The notes: a model not told the origin generated them from the letters alone. 64,000 nt of DNA from Crocinitomicaceae bacterium (GCA_022447585.1 JAKVAR010000009.1:617133-681132), one strand, 5' to 3'; counted from the stretch's first letter, positions 52,694 to 62,424 are shown. A program made the numbers and translations.

Positions 52694-53356
52694 ATGAGTT
52701 CTATTAGTAAAGTCACAGAGGATATTATCAACCGTAGCCCTTTTGTTAGAGAGGCGATGACGGAAAACTTAATCAACATCTCAGCTCTTGCTCGAAAGAT
52801 TAAACCTGAAGTTGAAAAAGGTACCGGTAAAGAAATCAAAGAGGGAGCAATCGTTATGGCGATAAAAAGAATGACTCCTGGTGTTTACCATAGACTTGAC
52901 TTGAAAATTAAAAATGTAATTGGAGGCATTGGTGACTTCTTAGTTAGAAGTGACTTAGTTGATTTTACATATGAAAATTCAGAATCTTTAAGGGATTGTC
53001 AGAGTGAATTAATTCAGCAAATCAGAAGCGACAAAGACAGTTTTTTCACTTTATGTAAAGGAATTACGGAAACTACTTATATCATGAATGCGAAATATTC
53101 AGAAGATGTCAAAAGAATCTTTTCGGCTGAACGTCTAAAAGCGCATACTACTGATTTATCATCCATTACTGTTAAGCTTCCTGAAACAAATACAGAGACT
53201 TATGGTGTTTATTACTATATAATGAAACACTTAGCCTGGGAAGGAATTAACATTGAGCAAGTAGTGTCTACCGCAAACGAGTTTACAGGAATTGTGAAAT
53301 CGAATGACATTGACGATGCTTTCAAAATCTTAATGCAATTAAAGAGAAGTATTTAA
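52694..53356 (+). CDS. ACT-like domain protein (aspartokinase C-terminal-like)
   Basis: A 220-residue soluble protein. The C-terminal part (about 170-218), GVYYYIMKHLAWEGINIEQV, then TANEFTGIVKSNDIDDAFKIL, resembles the second ACT domain of aspartokinases. The N-terminal half (about 1-110, IINRSPFVREAMTENLINIS and REIKEGAIVMAIKR-like) looks like a helix-turn-helix-type region but is not a kinase. It is therefore not an aspartokinase despite likely automatic naming; ligand binding or regulation is possible. Function unknown. Its last 4 bp overlap the convergent NqrM-like gene. Confidence 0.7.
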   Translation: MSSISKVTEDIINRSPFVREAMTENLINISALARKIKPEVEKGTGKEIKEGAIVMAIKRMTPGVYHRLDLKIKNVIGGIGDFLVRSDLVDFTYENSESLRDCQSELIQQIRSDKDSFFTLCKGITETTYIMNAKYSEDVKRIFSAERLKAHTTDLSSITVKLPETNTETYGVYYYIMKHLAWEGINIEQVVSTANEFTGIVKSNDIDDAFKILMQLKRSI

Positions 53357-53553
53357 GCTGCTTTTTCGTCGTTAAGACATTGTTCGTCAGGTTTTGCGCC
53401 GCACAGACCACATGCTGCGCCTTCTTCTTGAAGCACGGGATTATTACTGGCACAAGTTCCAGCGAATTCTCCGTCTTTCTTTGCCCAAATTTTGATCGCA
53501 ATTCCAGCGAACGCTAGCGCTAATAATCCGATTGAAATAAGTACTACACCCAT
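53353..53553 (-). CDS. NqrM-like small membrane protein with CxxC
   Basis: A 66-residue protein with one N-terminal membrane segment (about 3-22), then WAKKDGEFAGTCASNN and ACGLCGAKPDEQC, giving four cysteines (one in TCAS, CxxC, then QC). This matches the NqrM (DUF539) pattern, a factor thought to deliver iron to the Na+-translocating NADH:quinone reductase. No nqr genes are in this window. A -7 box TACCTTTG lies 16-23 bp upstream. Confidence 0.82.
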   Translation of the reverse strand: MGVVLISIGLLALAFAGIAIKIWAKKDGEFAGTCASNNPVLQEEGAACGLCGAKPDEQCLNDEKAA

Positions 53554-53568
53554 ATTAAGTTATTTTTA

Positions 53569-53576
53569 CAAAGGTA
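53569..53576 (-). promoter_or_regulatory. -7 element of the NqrM-like gene
   Basis: The minus strand reads TACCTTTG, a full -7 match, directly after the DUF2807 gene stop and 15 bp before the ATG. No TTG at the ideal distance. Confidence 0.4.
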
Positions 53577-54314
53577 CTAATTTTTATCTATTAGACTCCC
53601 GTCACCGTTATTGTGATGTATTATTTGCGTCGGGTTTCCAATATACCAAATATCGCCTGCTGCAGCATTCTCCGCTCTTAAAAAACAATTATCGGCATTG
53701 ACCTTAACGGTCTCAACCGATTTTGAAATTACGTGCAAAGAATCATTGACATTCAACGCATTTGCATTACCAAAACCGTTACTTTTAACTTCAAGTTTTA
53801 AAAAGTTTACGTTTCCATCTAAATTGAAGTTCCCCCAGCCGTGAGTAACTATAGTTTGCAGAGAATTCGCATTGAGAGATAAATTAAACTCACCTGCCCC
53901 ATCTCTTATTGTCAAAACTACATCATTTAGATTCAAGGTAGACTTACAATTAACTTCTTCTGTTCCTTCAAATGTTATGTTATAGATGTTCTTAAAATGA
54001 ATATAAACTGTCATTTTCTTATCATAGGAACGAAGAAAGTTACATTTATTAATATTATTGATACTCAGCAAATCTCCATCATAAGACGCCTCGACGAAAT
54101 TGATTATATTCTTACCTCCAACAACTTCTAATCGATTTACCGTATCCTGAATAAAAACATATTTAAGATGAGGCCCTAAAAAGATCCTTCCAAATTCATT
54201 TAATTCAACATCTCTCACGGAAAGGCCTCCTGTTGTTTTAAAACAATTCCTATCCTCAGATTTTTTACACCCAAAAACAAGAAATCCCAGTATTATAAGT
54301 AATGCTAACCTCAT
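53577..54314 (-). CDS. DUF2807 (GIN-domain) lipoprotein
   Basis: A 245-residue lipoprotein with lipobox LVFGC (Cys16) followed by KKSED. The rest is a right-handed beta-helix-like repeat region (alternating short strands, e.g. GAGEFNLSLNANSLQTIV, GWGNFNLDGN, GFGNANALNVNDSL), the putative auto-transporter adhesin head DUF2807. It is expected at the outer membrane. Function unknown. Its ATG overlaps the stop of the PagL-like gene (ATGA), so the two form an envelope operon. Confidence 0.85.
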   Translation of the reverse strand: MRLALLIILGFLVFGCKKSEDRNCFKTTGGLSVRDVELNEFGRIFLGPHLKYVFIQDTVNRLEVVGGKNIINFVEASYDGDLLSINNINKCNFLRSYDKKMTVYIHFKNIYNITFEGTEEVNCKSTLNLNDVVLTIRDGAGEFNLSLNANSLQTIVTHGWGNFNLDGNVNFLKLEVKSNGFGNANALNVNDSLHVISKSVETVKVNADNCFLRAENAAAGDIWYIGNPTQIIHHNNGDGSLIDKN

Positions 54315-55378
54315 CTTTTAAAAGTATAACCAATCCCATATTCAACATAATCAGCTCTTGCCCAATGAGACTTTAAAACAAGGTTCAAATTAATACCGTT
54401 ATCAAATACATAACGCATACCTACTCGATGATACAACGCATCTTGTGGAGAATATTTATCTCTCACATAGACTCCCATACCCGTTATTAAATGAAAATGA
54501 TCTAAGGGAAGTAAATAACCAACAAATACTCCTAACTGAATAATATCAGCCTGAGTTTTTGGAATTTGAGGTTTATAACCAAAAATCGATTGCTTCGATA
54601 TCATATCAAAGGTCAATTCCATCCCAGCCCGTGGCCCAAAATACCTCCTTGAAACTAAGTTTAATCCTACCACTGGATATTTACGTCCTTCAGTTGGAAA
54701 AATCTCTTTAACAGAACCAAAAGCAACGGCACCAAACTCCCATCTCTTTTTAAATTCACTATGCGAAAAAATAGTATCTGAAGTTTCCTTAATTTTATAG
54801 CCATACCCTACACTAACAAAAGGTAAGTTTAACCCTAGATTAGGAACCTTAAAGGCTCCATTAGAAAAGTGTGTTGCATCAATTGAAGCATTTATAGAAT
54901 GTTTTCCGAAAACAAACCTATTCTCCAGGGCCATCGTAATTTGAGCACTTACTGGAGTACTGACTGCCACATTTAAAATATTTGATTCTGAATTATAATA
55001 TTTACTCGCCAAAGCTAATCCGCAACCCATTTTACCCGATAAGGTATACCTTTTCTTCTTGACAAAATTAAAATTGATGAATGCAAAAGCTCCAGCATAA
55101 TTTCCGAGTAGCTCCTTATTCCCTACTGATCCAAAAAATGCCGTAATACCATAAACTGGATAACGGTATGCTTTCTGCCAATTACGTCTTCCTTTCGGCT
55201 GAATCAAATAACTAAGTTCACCAGCGTAAGCATGCTCTCTGGCTAAATGCCCCATAATCGGTCTATGAGCCGCTAAAAATCCAATTTTAGCTCTTCCCTC
55301 AATCCAGATATCTCCACGTTTTTGGCTTAAAGTTACATGACTCAAAAGCAAAAATAATATGTAGATTAAATTTTTCAC
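54311..55378 (-). CDS. outer-membrane barrel, PagL-like acyloxyacyl hydrolase family
   Basis: A 355-residue outer-membrane protein with a signal peptide (about 1-18, ends LSQ) and alternating barrel strands to a terminal aromatic-basic GIGYTFKR. The segment DATHFSNGAFKVPNLGLN contains HFSN, matching the His-x-Ser catalytic pair of PagL lipid A 3-O-deacylases. It is larger than classical PagL (about 170). Lipid A remodelling is possible; an inactive relative is also possible. It is coupled to the DUF2807 lipoprotein. Confidence 0.72.
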   Translation of the reverse strand: MKNLIYILFLLLSHVTLSQKRGDIWIEGRAKIGFLAAHRPIMGHLAREHAYAGELSYLIQPKGRRNWQKAYRYPVYGITAFFGSVGNKELLGNYAGAFAFINFNFVKKKRYTLSGKMGCGLALASKYYNSESNILNVAVSTPVSAQITMALENRFVFGKHSINASIDATHFSNGAFKVPNLGLNLPFVSVGYGYKIKETSDTIFSHSEFKKRWEFGAVAFGSVKEIFPTEGRKYPVVGLNLVSRRYFGPRAGMELTFDMISKQSIFGYKPQIPKTQADIIQLGVFVGYLLPLDHFHLITGMGVYVRDKYSPQDALYHRVGMRYVFDNGINLNLVLKSHWARADYVEYGIGYTFKR

Positions 55379-55441
55379 CTCTGCAAAAATAATAAAACAC
55401 TTAAGTACTTTAAATATTAATTTTGAAGAAACATTGAAAGG

Positions 55442-56212
55442 ATGGATTTAAGACTCGAAGCATTTAAACGATTATTGGATATTATGGATGATTTGCGTGA
55501 GCAATGTCCTTGGGATAAAAAGCAAACGCTTGAATCTTTACGTCATTTAACGATTGAAGAAACCTATGAATTGGCCGATGCCATTCTTGATGGTGACCTG
55601 ACAGAGTTAAAAGGTGAAATTGGAGATTTATTTTTACATATGGTCTTTTATTGCAAAATTGGGGCTGAAAAGGGAGCATTTGACGTCACTTCAGTATTAC
55701 ATGGAATATGTGACAAACTCGTTCATCGTCATCCACATATATATGGCGATGTAAAAGCTACAACTGAAGAAGAGGTAAAAACAAATTGGGAGAAATTAAA
55801 ACTGAAAGAAGGTAAAAAATCAGTTTTAGCTGGAGTTCCAAAATCACTTCCTGCAGTCGTTAAAGCACTCAGGATACAGGAAAAAGTAAAAGGAATTGGC
55901 TTTGAATGGGAAAATAAAGAAGACGTTTGGGAAAAAGTCAATGAAGAAATGACAGAATTGGCAGAAGAAGTAAATAATAACATGCCTATTGACCAAATTG
56001 AAGGTGAATTTGGCGACGTTCTCTTTTCACTAATAAACTATGCTCGATTTATTGGTATAAACCCTGAAAATGCTCTAGCTAAAACAAACCAGAAGTTTAT
56101 CGGACGATTCACAAAAATGGAAGAGTTGCTAAAGTCGGATGATTATTCCATTGAAGAAGCCAACTTAAAATTAATGGATCAATACTGGGAAAAAGCTAAA
56201 TCTTTCGAATAA
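55442..56212 (+). CDS. mazG: nucleoside triphosphate pyrophosphohydrolase MazG
   Basis: A 256-residue all-alpha NTP pyrophosphohydrolase with two MazG modules. The first contains CPWDKKQTLESLRHLTIEE and LKGEIGDLFLHM, with the EExxE and ExxD metal-binding residues; the second contains EEMTELAEEV and EGEFGDVLFSLINYAR. It hydrolyses house-cleaning (d)NTPs. Length is normal. It is divergent from the PagL-like gene. Confidence 0.96.
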   Translation: MDLRLEAFKRLLDIMDDLREQCPWDKKQTLESLRHLTIEETYELADAILDGDLTELKGEIGDLFLHMVFYCKIGAEKGAFDVTSVLHGICDKLVHRHPHIYGDVKATTEEEVKTNWEKLKLKEGKKSVLAGVPKSLPAVVKALRIQEKVKGIGFEWENKEDVWEKVNEEMTELAEEVNNNMPIDQIEGEFGDVLFSLINYARFIGINPENALAKTNQKFIGRFTKMEELLKSDDYSIEEANLKLMDQYWEKAKSFE

Positions 56213-56328
56213 CTATAACACCGTTAAATCAATAACCATTACCATTTACACTTCTTAGCCACAGAATGAACCATTTTTAATGTGTTTATTGTATATTCGA
56301 GCCTTGTTATAAACTAGTTATACTATTT

Positions 56329-58695
56329 ATGAAACTGTTAAAATCGTTATTTGCTGTTCTACTTCTAAGTCAAGTCGCTTACTCACAAGACTTTACAATT
56401 AGAGGTTTCTTAACTAATGCCGAAGATGGCGAACCAATGCCATTTGAAAAAGTGAAGTTACTTAAAGCCGATGGTTCCGGTTCTGGAGGTGCCATTACTG
56501 ATGTTAATGGATTTTATCAAATTGGTAAGGTCTCGAAAGGAGATTATACATTAAAAGTTGAAGCTTATTCTTTTGAAGCTCAAAGCAAATCGATAAGTGT
56601 TACAGTTGCCAAAGGAATTAAGGACGTTAATTTTGAATTAAAAAAGCAAAGTGATGTTATTGACATTGAAGAAATGTCAGTGAGCGCTGATTCGAAAAGA
56701 AAGACTACACAAGTATTAATTTCTGAAATTAGACTGGACAAAAAAGGATTAGAAAGAATTCCATCTGTTGGTGGTGAGAATGACATTGTTAGTGCCTTCG
56801 GAGTAACACCAGGAGTTGTAACAACCGGTGACCAAGGTGGACAAATTTACGTGCGTGGTGGTACGCCAATTCAGAATAAGATATTATTGGATGGCATGAC
56901 AATTTATAACCCTTTCCACTCTATCGGTTTCTTCTCAATTTTCGAAACAGAATTAGTTCAAAACGCTAGTATCTTCACCGGTGGATTTGACGGACAATAC
57001 GGTGGTCGTATTTCATCTATTATGGATATTACCTACAGAGATGGTAACAAAAAGAAGTTTGGAGGTAAGATCTCTGCTTCACCATTTATTGCAAAAGCAG
57101 TTCTTGAAGGTCCGCTTGGTTCTGTAAAAGATGGAAAAGATGCCATTGGTTCTTATGTAGTTTCAGCAAAGCACAGTTTAATTGATTATACTTCTCAATC
57201 ATTATATCCTCGCATTAACGAAAACGATACATTAAACAAAGGAATGCCATTTAACTTTACTGATCTATACGGTAAATTAACATTCAAAGGTAAAGGAGGT
57301 TCTAAGTTTAGTGCTTTCGGTTTTCACAATAGAGACCGTGTAAACTATACTCAAGCAGACATCAACTGGAATCAAAGTGGAGGTGGAATTAATTTCGTGC
57401 TTGTACCAACAAGTTCCCCAATCTTTGTCAAAGGGCATGTGAACGGATCAAACTTTGCAACTCAATTTAATGAGCCAATAACTGGTTCTAACGACACAAC
57501 TTCTCGATTCAGCTCTATTGGGGGATTTGACTTAGGTTTTGATTTTTCTTTGTTTTTAAAGAATGAATCTCAATTTAACTATGGAATTAACTTAGCTGGA
57601 TTCAACACAAAATTTGAAACCTACAATGCAGCTAAACAAAAAATTGAAGCTACGAACTTCTCAACTGAGATTGGAGTTTATTTCAGTTACAAATATGTAA
57701 CAACTCGCTTTGTTGTTCAGCCAAGTTTCAGGGCTCAACTATATGCGGCGCTAGGTACTATTTCTCCAGAACCAAGATTAAGAATCAAGTTCAATGCGAA
57801 TGAAAAATTAAGATTCAAAGTTTCTGGTGGTAGATTCTCTCAAAACTTTACTTCAGCCTCATCAGATAAAGATGTAGTAAACTTATTTAACGGGATTCTT
57901 TCTGCTCCTTCTAATGTTCAAGAAACATTTGTTACTTTATTCCAAAACGAGAAAGAGCCTAAAAACGGATTACAATATGCATGGCACGCAATTGGAGGTT
58001 TTGAATTAGATTTCACTAAGAAGCTATCAATGAATGTTGAAGGATACTACAAATACTTCTCTCAATTAAGTAACATTAATCAAAATAAAAAATATCCTGA
58101 TGATGCTGCCAATATTCAACAACCAGACATTTTCAAAAAGGATTTTATTTTAGAGAATGGAGAATCTTTTGGTGCGGATGTATTACTTAAGTATTCAGGT
58201 AAGCGTCTTTACTTATGGGGGGTTTATTCTATAGGAAAATCTACACGTTGGGATGGTGATACAACTTATGCTCCTGTTTTTGATAGAAGACATAACGTTA
58301 ACTTAGTTGGAACTTATTTATTTGGTAAAAAGAAAACATTAGAAGTAAGTGTTAGGTGGAACTTCGGGTCAGGCTTACCTTTTACTCCTACTGCTGGATT
58401 CTATGAAAGTGAAACATTCACAGGTGGAATTACAACAGACCCAACGACAACAAATGGTGATAACCCTGCAATTATCTATGGAGATTTCAACTCTTCGAGA
58501 CTTCCGACATATCACAGGTTAGATTTAACGGTCAAGAAGAAGTTCATTTTGAAAAATAAGATGGAACTTGAAGCCGTGGGAAGCGTCACAAATCTATATG
58601 ACAGAAAGAATATCTTCTATGTAAACAGAGCAACGAACGAAACAATTTACCAGTTCCCTATACTTCCGAGTTTTGGTTTGAGCTGGAAATTCTAA
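56329..58695 (+). CDS. TonB-dependent outer-membrane receptor
   Basis: A 788-residue receptor. Signal peptide about 1-19. An N-terminal CarboxypepD_reg-like domain (about 20-105, RGFLTNAEDGEPMPFEKVKL) leads to a plug (about 130-240, GQIYVRGGTPIQNKILLDGM) and then a 22-strand barrel ending with GLSWKF, the terminal aromatic needed for barrel assembly. The short linker after the CRD suits a TonB-linked transporter. There is no SusD partner next to it, so it is not a glycan-utilisation pair; substrate unknown. It ends at a clear terminator. Confidence 0.93.
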   Translation: MKLLKSLFAVLLLSQVAYSQDFTIRGFLTNAEDGEPMPFEKVKLLKADGSGSGGAITDVNGFYQIGKVSKGDYTLKVEAYSFEAQSKSISVTVAKGIKDVNFELKKQSDVIDIEEMSVSADSKRKTTQVLISEIRLDKKGLERIPSVGGENDIVSAFGVTPGVVTTGDQGGQIYVRGGTPIQNKILLDGMTIYNPFHSIGFFSIFETELVQNASIFTGGFDGQYGGRISSIMDITYRDGNKKKFGGKISASPFIAKAVLEGPLGSVKDGKDAIGSYVVSAKHSLIDYTSQSLYPRINENDTLNKGMPFNFTDLYGKLTFKGKGGSKFSAFGFHNRDRVNYTQADINWNQSGGGINFVLVPTSSPIFVKGHVNGSNFATQFNEPITGSNDTTSRFSSIGGFDLGFDFSLFLKNESQFNYGINLAGFNTKFETYNAAKQKIEATNFSTEIGVYFSYKYVTTRFVVQPSFRAQLYAALGTISPEPRLRIKFNANEKLRFKVSGGRFSQNFTSASSDKDVVNLFNGILSAPSNVQETFVTLFQNEKEPKNGLQYAWHAIGGFELDFTKKLSMNVEGYYKYFSQLSNINQNKKYPDDAANIQQPDIFKKDFILENGESFGADVLLKYSGKRLYLWGVYSIGKSTRWDGDTTYAPVFDRRHNVNLVGTYLFGKKKTLEVSVRWNFGSGLPFTPTAGFYESETFTGGITTDPTTTNGDNPAIIYGDFNSSRLPTYHRLDLTVKKKFILKNKMELEAVGSVTNLYDRKNIFYVNRATNETIYQFPILPSFGLSWKF

Positions 58696-58713
58696 ATCAA
58701 CGATATAACCAAC

Positions 58714-58744
58714 AAAAGGCACTCATTTTGAAGTGCCTTTTTTT
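58714..58744 (+). terminator. terminator of the TonB-dependent receptor gene
   Basis: Stem AAAAGGCACT/AGTGCCTTTT with an 8-nt loop and a T-tract, 19 bp after the stop. Confidence 0.92.
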
Positions 58745-59017
58745 GTATCTTATCTTTATCTAATCATATTCTCTGTAATATTTACCTGTGTAAAATGATA
58801 GATTAAATCGTATCTAAGTTCAAATACGCCTCCTTTATTTTAGTCCTGTTTTTGATGAAAAACTAATGAAAAACAACACATCAAAGTCAATATTCTGTCC
58901 TAACCGTTCATTAAGTATTATTAGAATAAGCTACATGACGGAAAACTTTGCACGACCTACTAATACAAATACAGTTGAACTGAATTTAATCGTCATGAAT
59001 TCAGTTTCTTCAAAGCG
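58745..59017. other. intergenic spacer, mostly featureless
   Basis: About 270 bp after the receptor terminator, downstream of the convergent GT-C-like gene. Apart from the hairpin at 58978-59006 I see no coding frame, RNA gene or promoter. Confidence 0.5.
58978..59006 (-). terminator. hairpin downstream of the GT-C-like gene
   Basis: AACTGAATT and AATTCAGTT pair perfectly (9 bp) around an 11-nt loop, 12 bp after the stop of the minus-strand gene. There is no T-tract, so a terminator role is possible but weak. Confidence 0.4.
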
Positions 59018-60757
59018 CTAATTTTTATAAACGCTTAACTTATAATTAATGTTCTTCAATGAGAACTCAATTTTTCCTTGATTCCAAATGTAAAACTTAA
59101 CCTGATCAAATACTTGGAGATTATCATGAATGATTCCTTCAAAAACTATTTTTTCTGACCAATATTTATATCCTTCATTCCTGTCATTGTACAAATTCAT
59201 TGCACTATAAGACCTTTCATCCGAATCATTACTCGTAGCATCAATAATTAAATAGACATTTTCAAAACGCTCTAATGCATGCTTCTTATCCAATTTTACG
59301 GAGAAATAATACCTCTCATTTGTTCTAGGCTTCGTCATATTAACCGTTGCCGATAGACCATATTCTTTAGAAGAATCAAACGACTCTTCTTCTTGCACCA
59401 ATAGAACTTCTTCTTTAATAACCTGTCCGTATGGTTCGCACGACTTTGTAAAGTTAAATCGACCAATTTCATCAATCCCAAAAGAGGATAAAGAAGACCA
59501 ATAACTGCTTGAAGTATATCTAGCGACTGGGGTTATACCCGATAGAGTTTGATACATTCGAAAAAGGCCAAGTAATGTAAAAAGAGACAAAAGTATGTAA
59601 CTGGTCCTGCGATATTTATCAATAAAATAAAATGCTGGTATAAATAACAATATAATATGTTCTGTAAAGGGTCTACTCCCAAAAGCAGATTCATAATCCC
59701 AACACCACCAGGAAGATATTACCCAAACATTCAATAGGACATAGATTAGATACACTCCTAATTCATAAAACCTTGAACGAAACATAAACAAACCTAACAG
59801 AGACATTAGAAGTATCGGTGTATGAGTATATAATCCAATTCTATAACTAAATAGGGCATCCCATAATTTTGGCTTCAAGAAATTAAAACCTTCACCATTA
59901 TAAGACCAAACAATCCATTTTCCAGTTTGCCAATACCAGCTAATGAACAACAAACTCAGAATCGAAATAAAAGTACCCAAAGTAATCACTAGTAACTTTC
60001 CTTTTCTGCTGAATAAATTAAAAAAGAAAACCTTTAATGATTCAAAATCGCGCAACAGCAATGGAATTGCCAATACTACAAGAATATTTGTTGGTCGAAC
60101 TAAGAAAATAAACCCTAAAGTTATTGCTAACAAAAACCATAAGGTGGTACTTGATCTAATTTGTATCTTCAGAACTAACAAAGAGAATACACCAAACAAA
60201 GCGAATGAATATACATGTGTGAAGCATGGAGAATGGATTGCATAATATAAAACTGGACTGGCAACAATTATAGTAACGAGAATTGCATTCTTAGATAATG
60301 TACTATTCGGAAATCGGATTTCAAGGACTTTTGAGAAAGATATTAGCCCTATCAATAAATAGAAAAGACTACCCAATAAGAAGAAGCACATGAAAATATC
60401 ATTGTAACCATCTACATTTTCTCCCGATAACCAAGAAACTCCACAGGCCAGTGTAAAAAATGGAGACTGTAAAACTGCCAATCCAGGGAAATATTTATTA
60501 TATGAATTTCCATTGATCTCTTTATATAAATAAATTTGCGCTCCCTTTCCGTAACTCTTTTCTGTTTCAACGACACTTTCGAAGGACGAATCATTTTGTA
60601 TTAACAAGGCAGGAAGGTATGCGTAATAACCTCTACCGTCCGACCTAACAATGGAACTTATATCATTCTTATAAACCGATTGATATAAACTTAAAACTAC
60701 CGCAAACAAGGCAAACCATGTCAACAATGTTTTGAGCAATCTATTCAGTCTTTCCAT
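59018..60757 (-). CDS. GT-C-like (GT39-type) integral membrane glycosyltransferase candidate
   Basis: A 579-residue protein with about ten to twelve membrane segments in the first 420 residues and a soluble beta-rich C-terminal domain (about 440-579). The first external loop carries SDGRGYYAYLPALL, with an acidic residue in the position where GT-C enzymes keep their catalytic Asp. This suggests transfer of a sugar from a lipid carrier, but no specific family signature is certain. The start ATG 60757 is chosen over an in-frame codon nine residues upstream. It lies 48 bp downstream of the PLP enzyme gene on the same strand. Confidence 0.65.
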   Translation of the reverse strand: MERLNRLLKTLLTWFALFAVVLSLYQSVYKNDISSIVRSDGRGYYAYLPALLIQNDSSFESVVETEKSYGKGAQIYLYKEINGNSYNKYFPGLAVLQSPFFTLACGVSWLSGENVDGYNDIFMCFFLLGSLFYLLIGLISFSKVLEIRFPNSTLSKNAILVTIIVASPVLYYAIHSPCFTHVYSFALFGVFSLLVLKIQIRSSTTLWFLLAITLGFIFLVRPTNILVVLAIPLLLRDFESLKVFFFNLFSRKGKLLVITLGTFISILSLLFISWYWQTGKWIVWSYNGEGFNFLKPKLWDALFSYRIGLYTHTPILLMSLLGLFMFRSRFYELGVYLIYVLLNVWVISSWWCWDYESAFGSRPFTEHIILLFIPAFYFIDKYRRTSYILLSLFTLLGLFRMYQTLSGITPVARYTSSSYWSSLSSFGIDEIGRFNFTKSCEPYGQVIKEEVLLVQEEESFDSSKEYGLSATVNMTKPRTNERYYFSVKLDKKHALERFENVYLIIDATSNDSDERSYSAMNLYNDRNEGYKYWSEKIVFEGIIHDNLQVFDQVKFYIWNQGKIEFSLKNINYKLSVYKN

Positions 60758-60805
60758 AGATTTTAAAACTACGAAAAGGATCACGAGAAATCCGAATTCA
60801 GATGA

Positions 60806-62296
60806 TTAATTTGACTGAATCTTTAACGCATCATCCATTAAACCTTTAATAATTTCAGCATCATTACTGTTTTTTGGACGAATGGTATTAGATATCAAAT
60901 CAAAATCATAGTCCTTAATCCACTCTTTATGATTTTCAGCAAGCATTTTAATTCCAGCAATAATGTATTTCACCTCATCATTAGTTAAAGAAGGATGAAT
61001 AGACATTCTGATCCAACCTGGTTTAGTAGAGCAATCTCCTGAATTTATTTTTGTAGTAATCGCTCCTGATACTTCAGGAGAAACATTTAGCAAATAATGA
61101 CCATAAGTTCCGGCACAGGAACATCCTCCTCTAGTTTGAATTCCATAGCGATCATTCAGCATTTTTACTCCAGCTATATAATGAAGACCATCAATATAAA
61201 ATGAAATTACTCCTAAGCGGTCTTTATGTTCCGAAGCAAGTATATGAAGACCTGGAATATCTGACATTCCTTCCCAAATCAATTCTAGTTGTTCTTCTTC
61301 ACGTTTCAGAATATTATCAACTCCCATTTCCTCTTTCAAACTGATACACATTGCAACTTTAATTGTTTGGATAAAGGAAGGTGTTCCGCCATCTTCACGT
61401 GCCTCAATATTCTCAATATACATATGTTCACCCCAAGGGTTTGTCCACTCAACCGTTCCTCCTCCAGGGTTGTCCGGTATAACATTCGTATATAATTTCT
61501 CATTAAACACCAAAATTCCAGATGTACCTGGTCCTCCTAAAAATTTATGTGGAGAAAACATAATTGCATCTAAATATGCTTCTGGGTCTTCTGGATGCAT
61601 GTCAATATCTACATATGGAGCTGAACATGCGAAGTCCACAAAACAATACCCCCCATGTTGATGAATAACCTTTGCAATTTCGTAATAAGGAGTTCGAATA
61701 CCAGTTACGTTAGAACATCCTGTTATGGAAGCAATCTTCATTTTTCGAGATGAATACTTTTGAACTTCTTTAGCAAAATTATCCGGGCAAACGAGTCCAT
61801 TATCGGAAGGAGGAATAATCACAACATCTGCTAATGTCTCTAACCAAGTAGTTTGATTTGAATGATGCTCCATGTGCGTAATGAAAATCACAGGTTTATC
61901 ATCTCCTTCCAGCACTACTTTATCCTTAAAAGATTCATGAACTTTTAGTCCTAGTATTCTTTGAAACTTATTTACAACACCCGTCATACCTGAATTTGAT
62001 GAAATCAAAACATCAGAAGAATCAGCATTAACATGTTTCTTAATTATTTTTTGAGCTTGATGATATGCATACGTCATCGCCATCCCTGTATGATTTGTAT
62101 CAGTATGGGTATTTGCAACAAACGGCATGATTTTATTCTGAAGATTTTCTTCAATTACTTTATAATTCCTTCCGCTAGCAGTCCAATCAGCATAGACAAC
62201 TCGAATTGATTCATGAAAAGCTGTTTGAATATCTTGGTCGATTCCAATAATATTTTTTCTGAACTTAGAAAAATAAGACTCCAGAGAGTAAGACAT
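60806..62296 (-). CDS. aminotransferase class V PLP enzyme (cysteine-desulfurase-like)
   Basis: A 496-residue fold-type I PLP enzyme. It has the pyridine-binding Asp in YCFVDFACSAPY and PLP Lys251 in FSPHKFLGGPGT. A catalytic-type cysteine loop, TRGGCSCAGTYGHYLL, is followed by GWIRMSIHPS. The order resembles SufS/CsdB-like enzymes but the protein is about 90 residues longer, with extra N- and C-terminal segments. It may release sulfur from cysteine, or act as another class V lyase. ATG 62296 is used; the TTG/upstream codons overlap the promoter. Promoter -7 box TAAGTTTG lies 34-41 bp upstream. Confidence 0.85.
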   Translation of the reverse strand: MSYSLESYFSKFRKNIIGIDQDIQTAFHESIRVVYADWTASGRNYKVIEENLQNKIMPFVANTHTDTNHTGMAMTYAYHQAQKIIKKHVNADSSDVLISSNSGMTGVVNKFQRILGLKVHESFKDKVVLEGDDKPVIFITHMEHHSNQTTWLETLADVVIIPPSDNGLVCPDNFAKEVQKYSSRKMKIASITGCSNVTGIRTPYYEIAKVIHQHGGYCFVDFACSAPYVDIDMHPEDPEAYLDAIMFSPHKFLGGPGTSGILVFNEKLYTNVIPDNPGGGTVEWTNPWGEHMYIENIEAREDGGTPSFIQTIKVAMCISLKEEMGVDNILKREEEQLELIWEGMSDIPGLHILASEHKDRLGVISFYIDGLHYIAGVKMLNDRYGIQTRGGCSCAGTYGHYLLNVSPEVSGAITTKINSGDCSTKPGWIRMSIHPSLTNDEVKYIIAGIKMLAENHKEWIKDYDFDLISNTIRPKNSNDAEIIKGLMDDALKIQSN

Positions 62297-62329
62297 AATG
62301 ATCAGTTTAAGTAAAACAAGTTTAGACAG

Positions 62330-62337
62330 CAAACTTA
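62330..62337 (-). promoter_or_regulatory. -7 element of the PLP enzyme gene
   Basis: The minus strand reads TAAGTTTG, a full match to TAnnTTTG, followed by CTGTC, 33 bp before the ATG. No TTG at the ideal spacing. Confidence 0.45.
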
Positions 62338-62424
62338 GCTAATTTCGTTTTTTGAATCTGTAATTATTTAATCATAAAAACAATCAAATTCTCAATCACT
62401 CTTGTATTTTCAAAACAGAATAAA

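Noticed and set aside
52694-53356. Aspartokinase
   Set aside because: Only an ACT-like C-terminal segment is present; the kinase domain is absent and the length is half of the enzyme.
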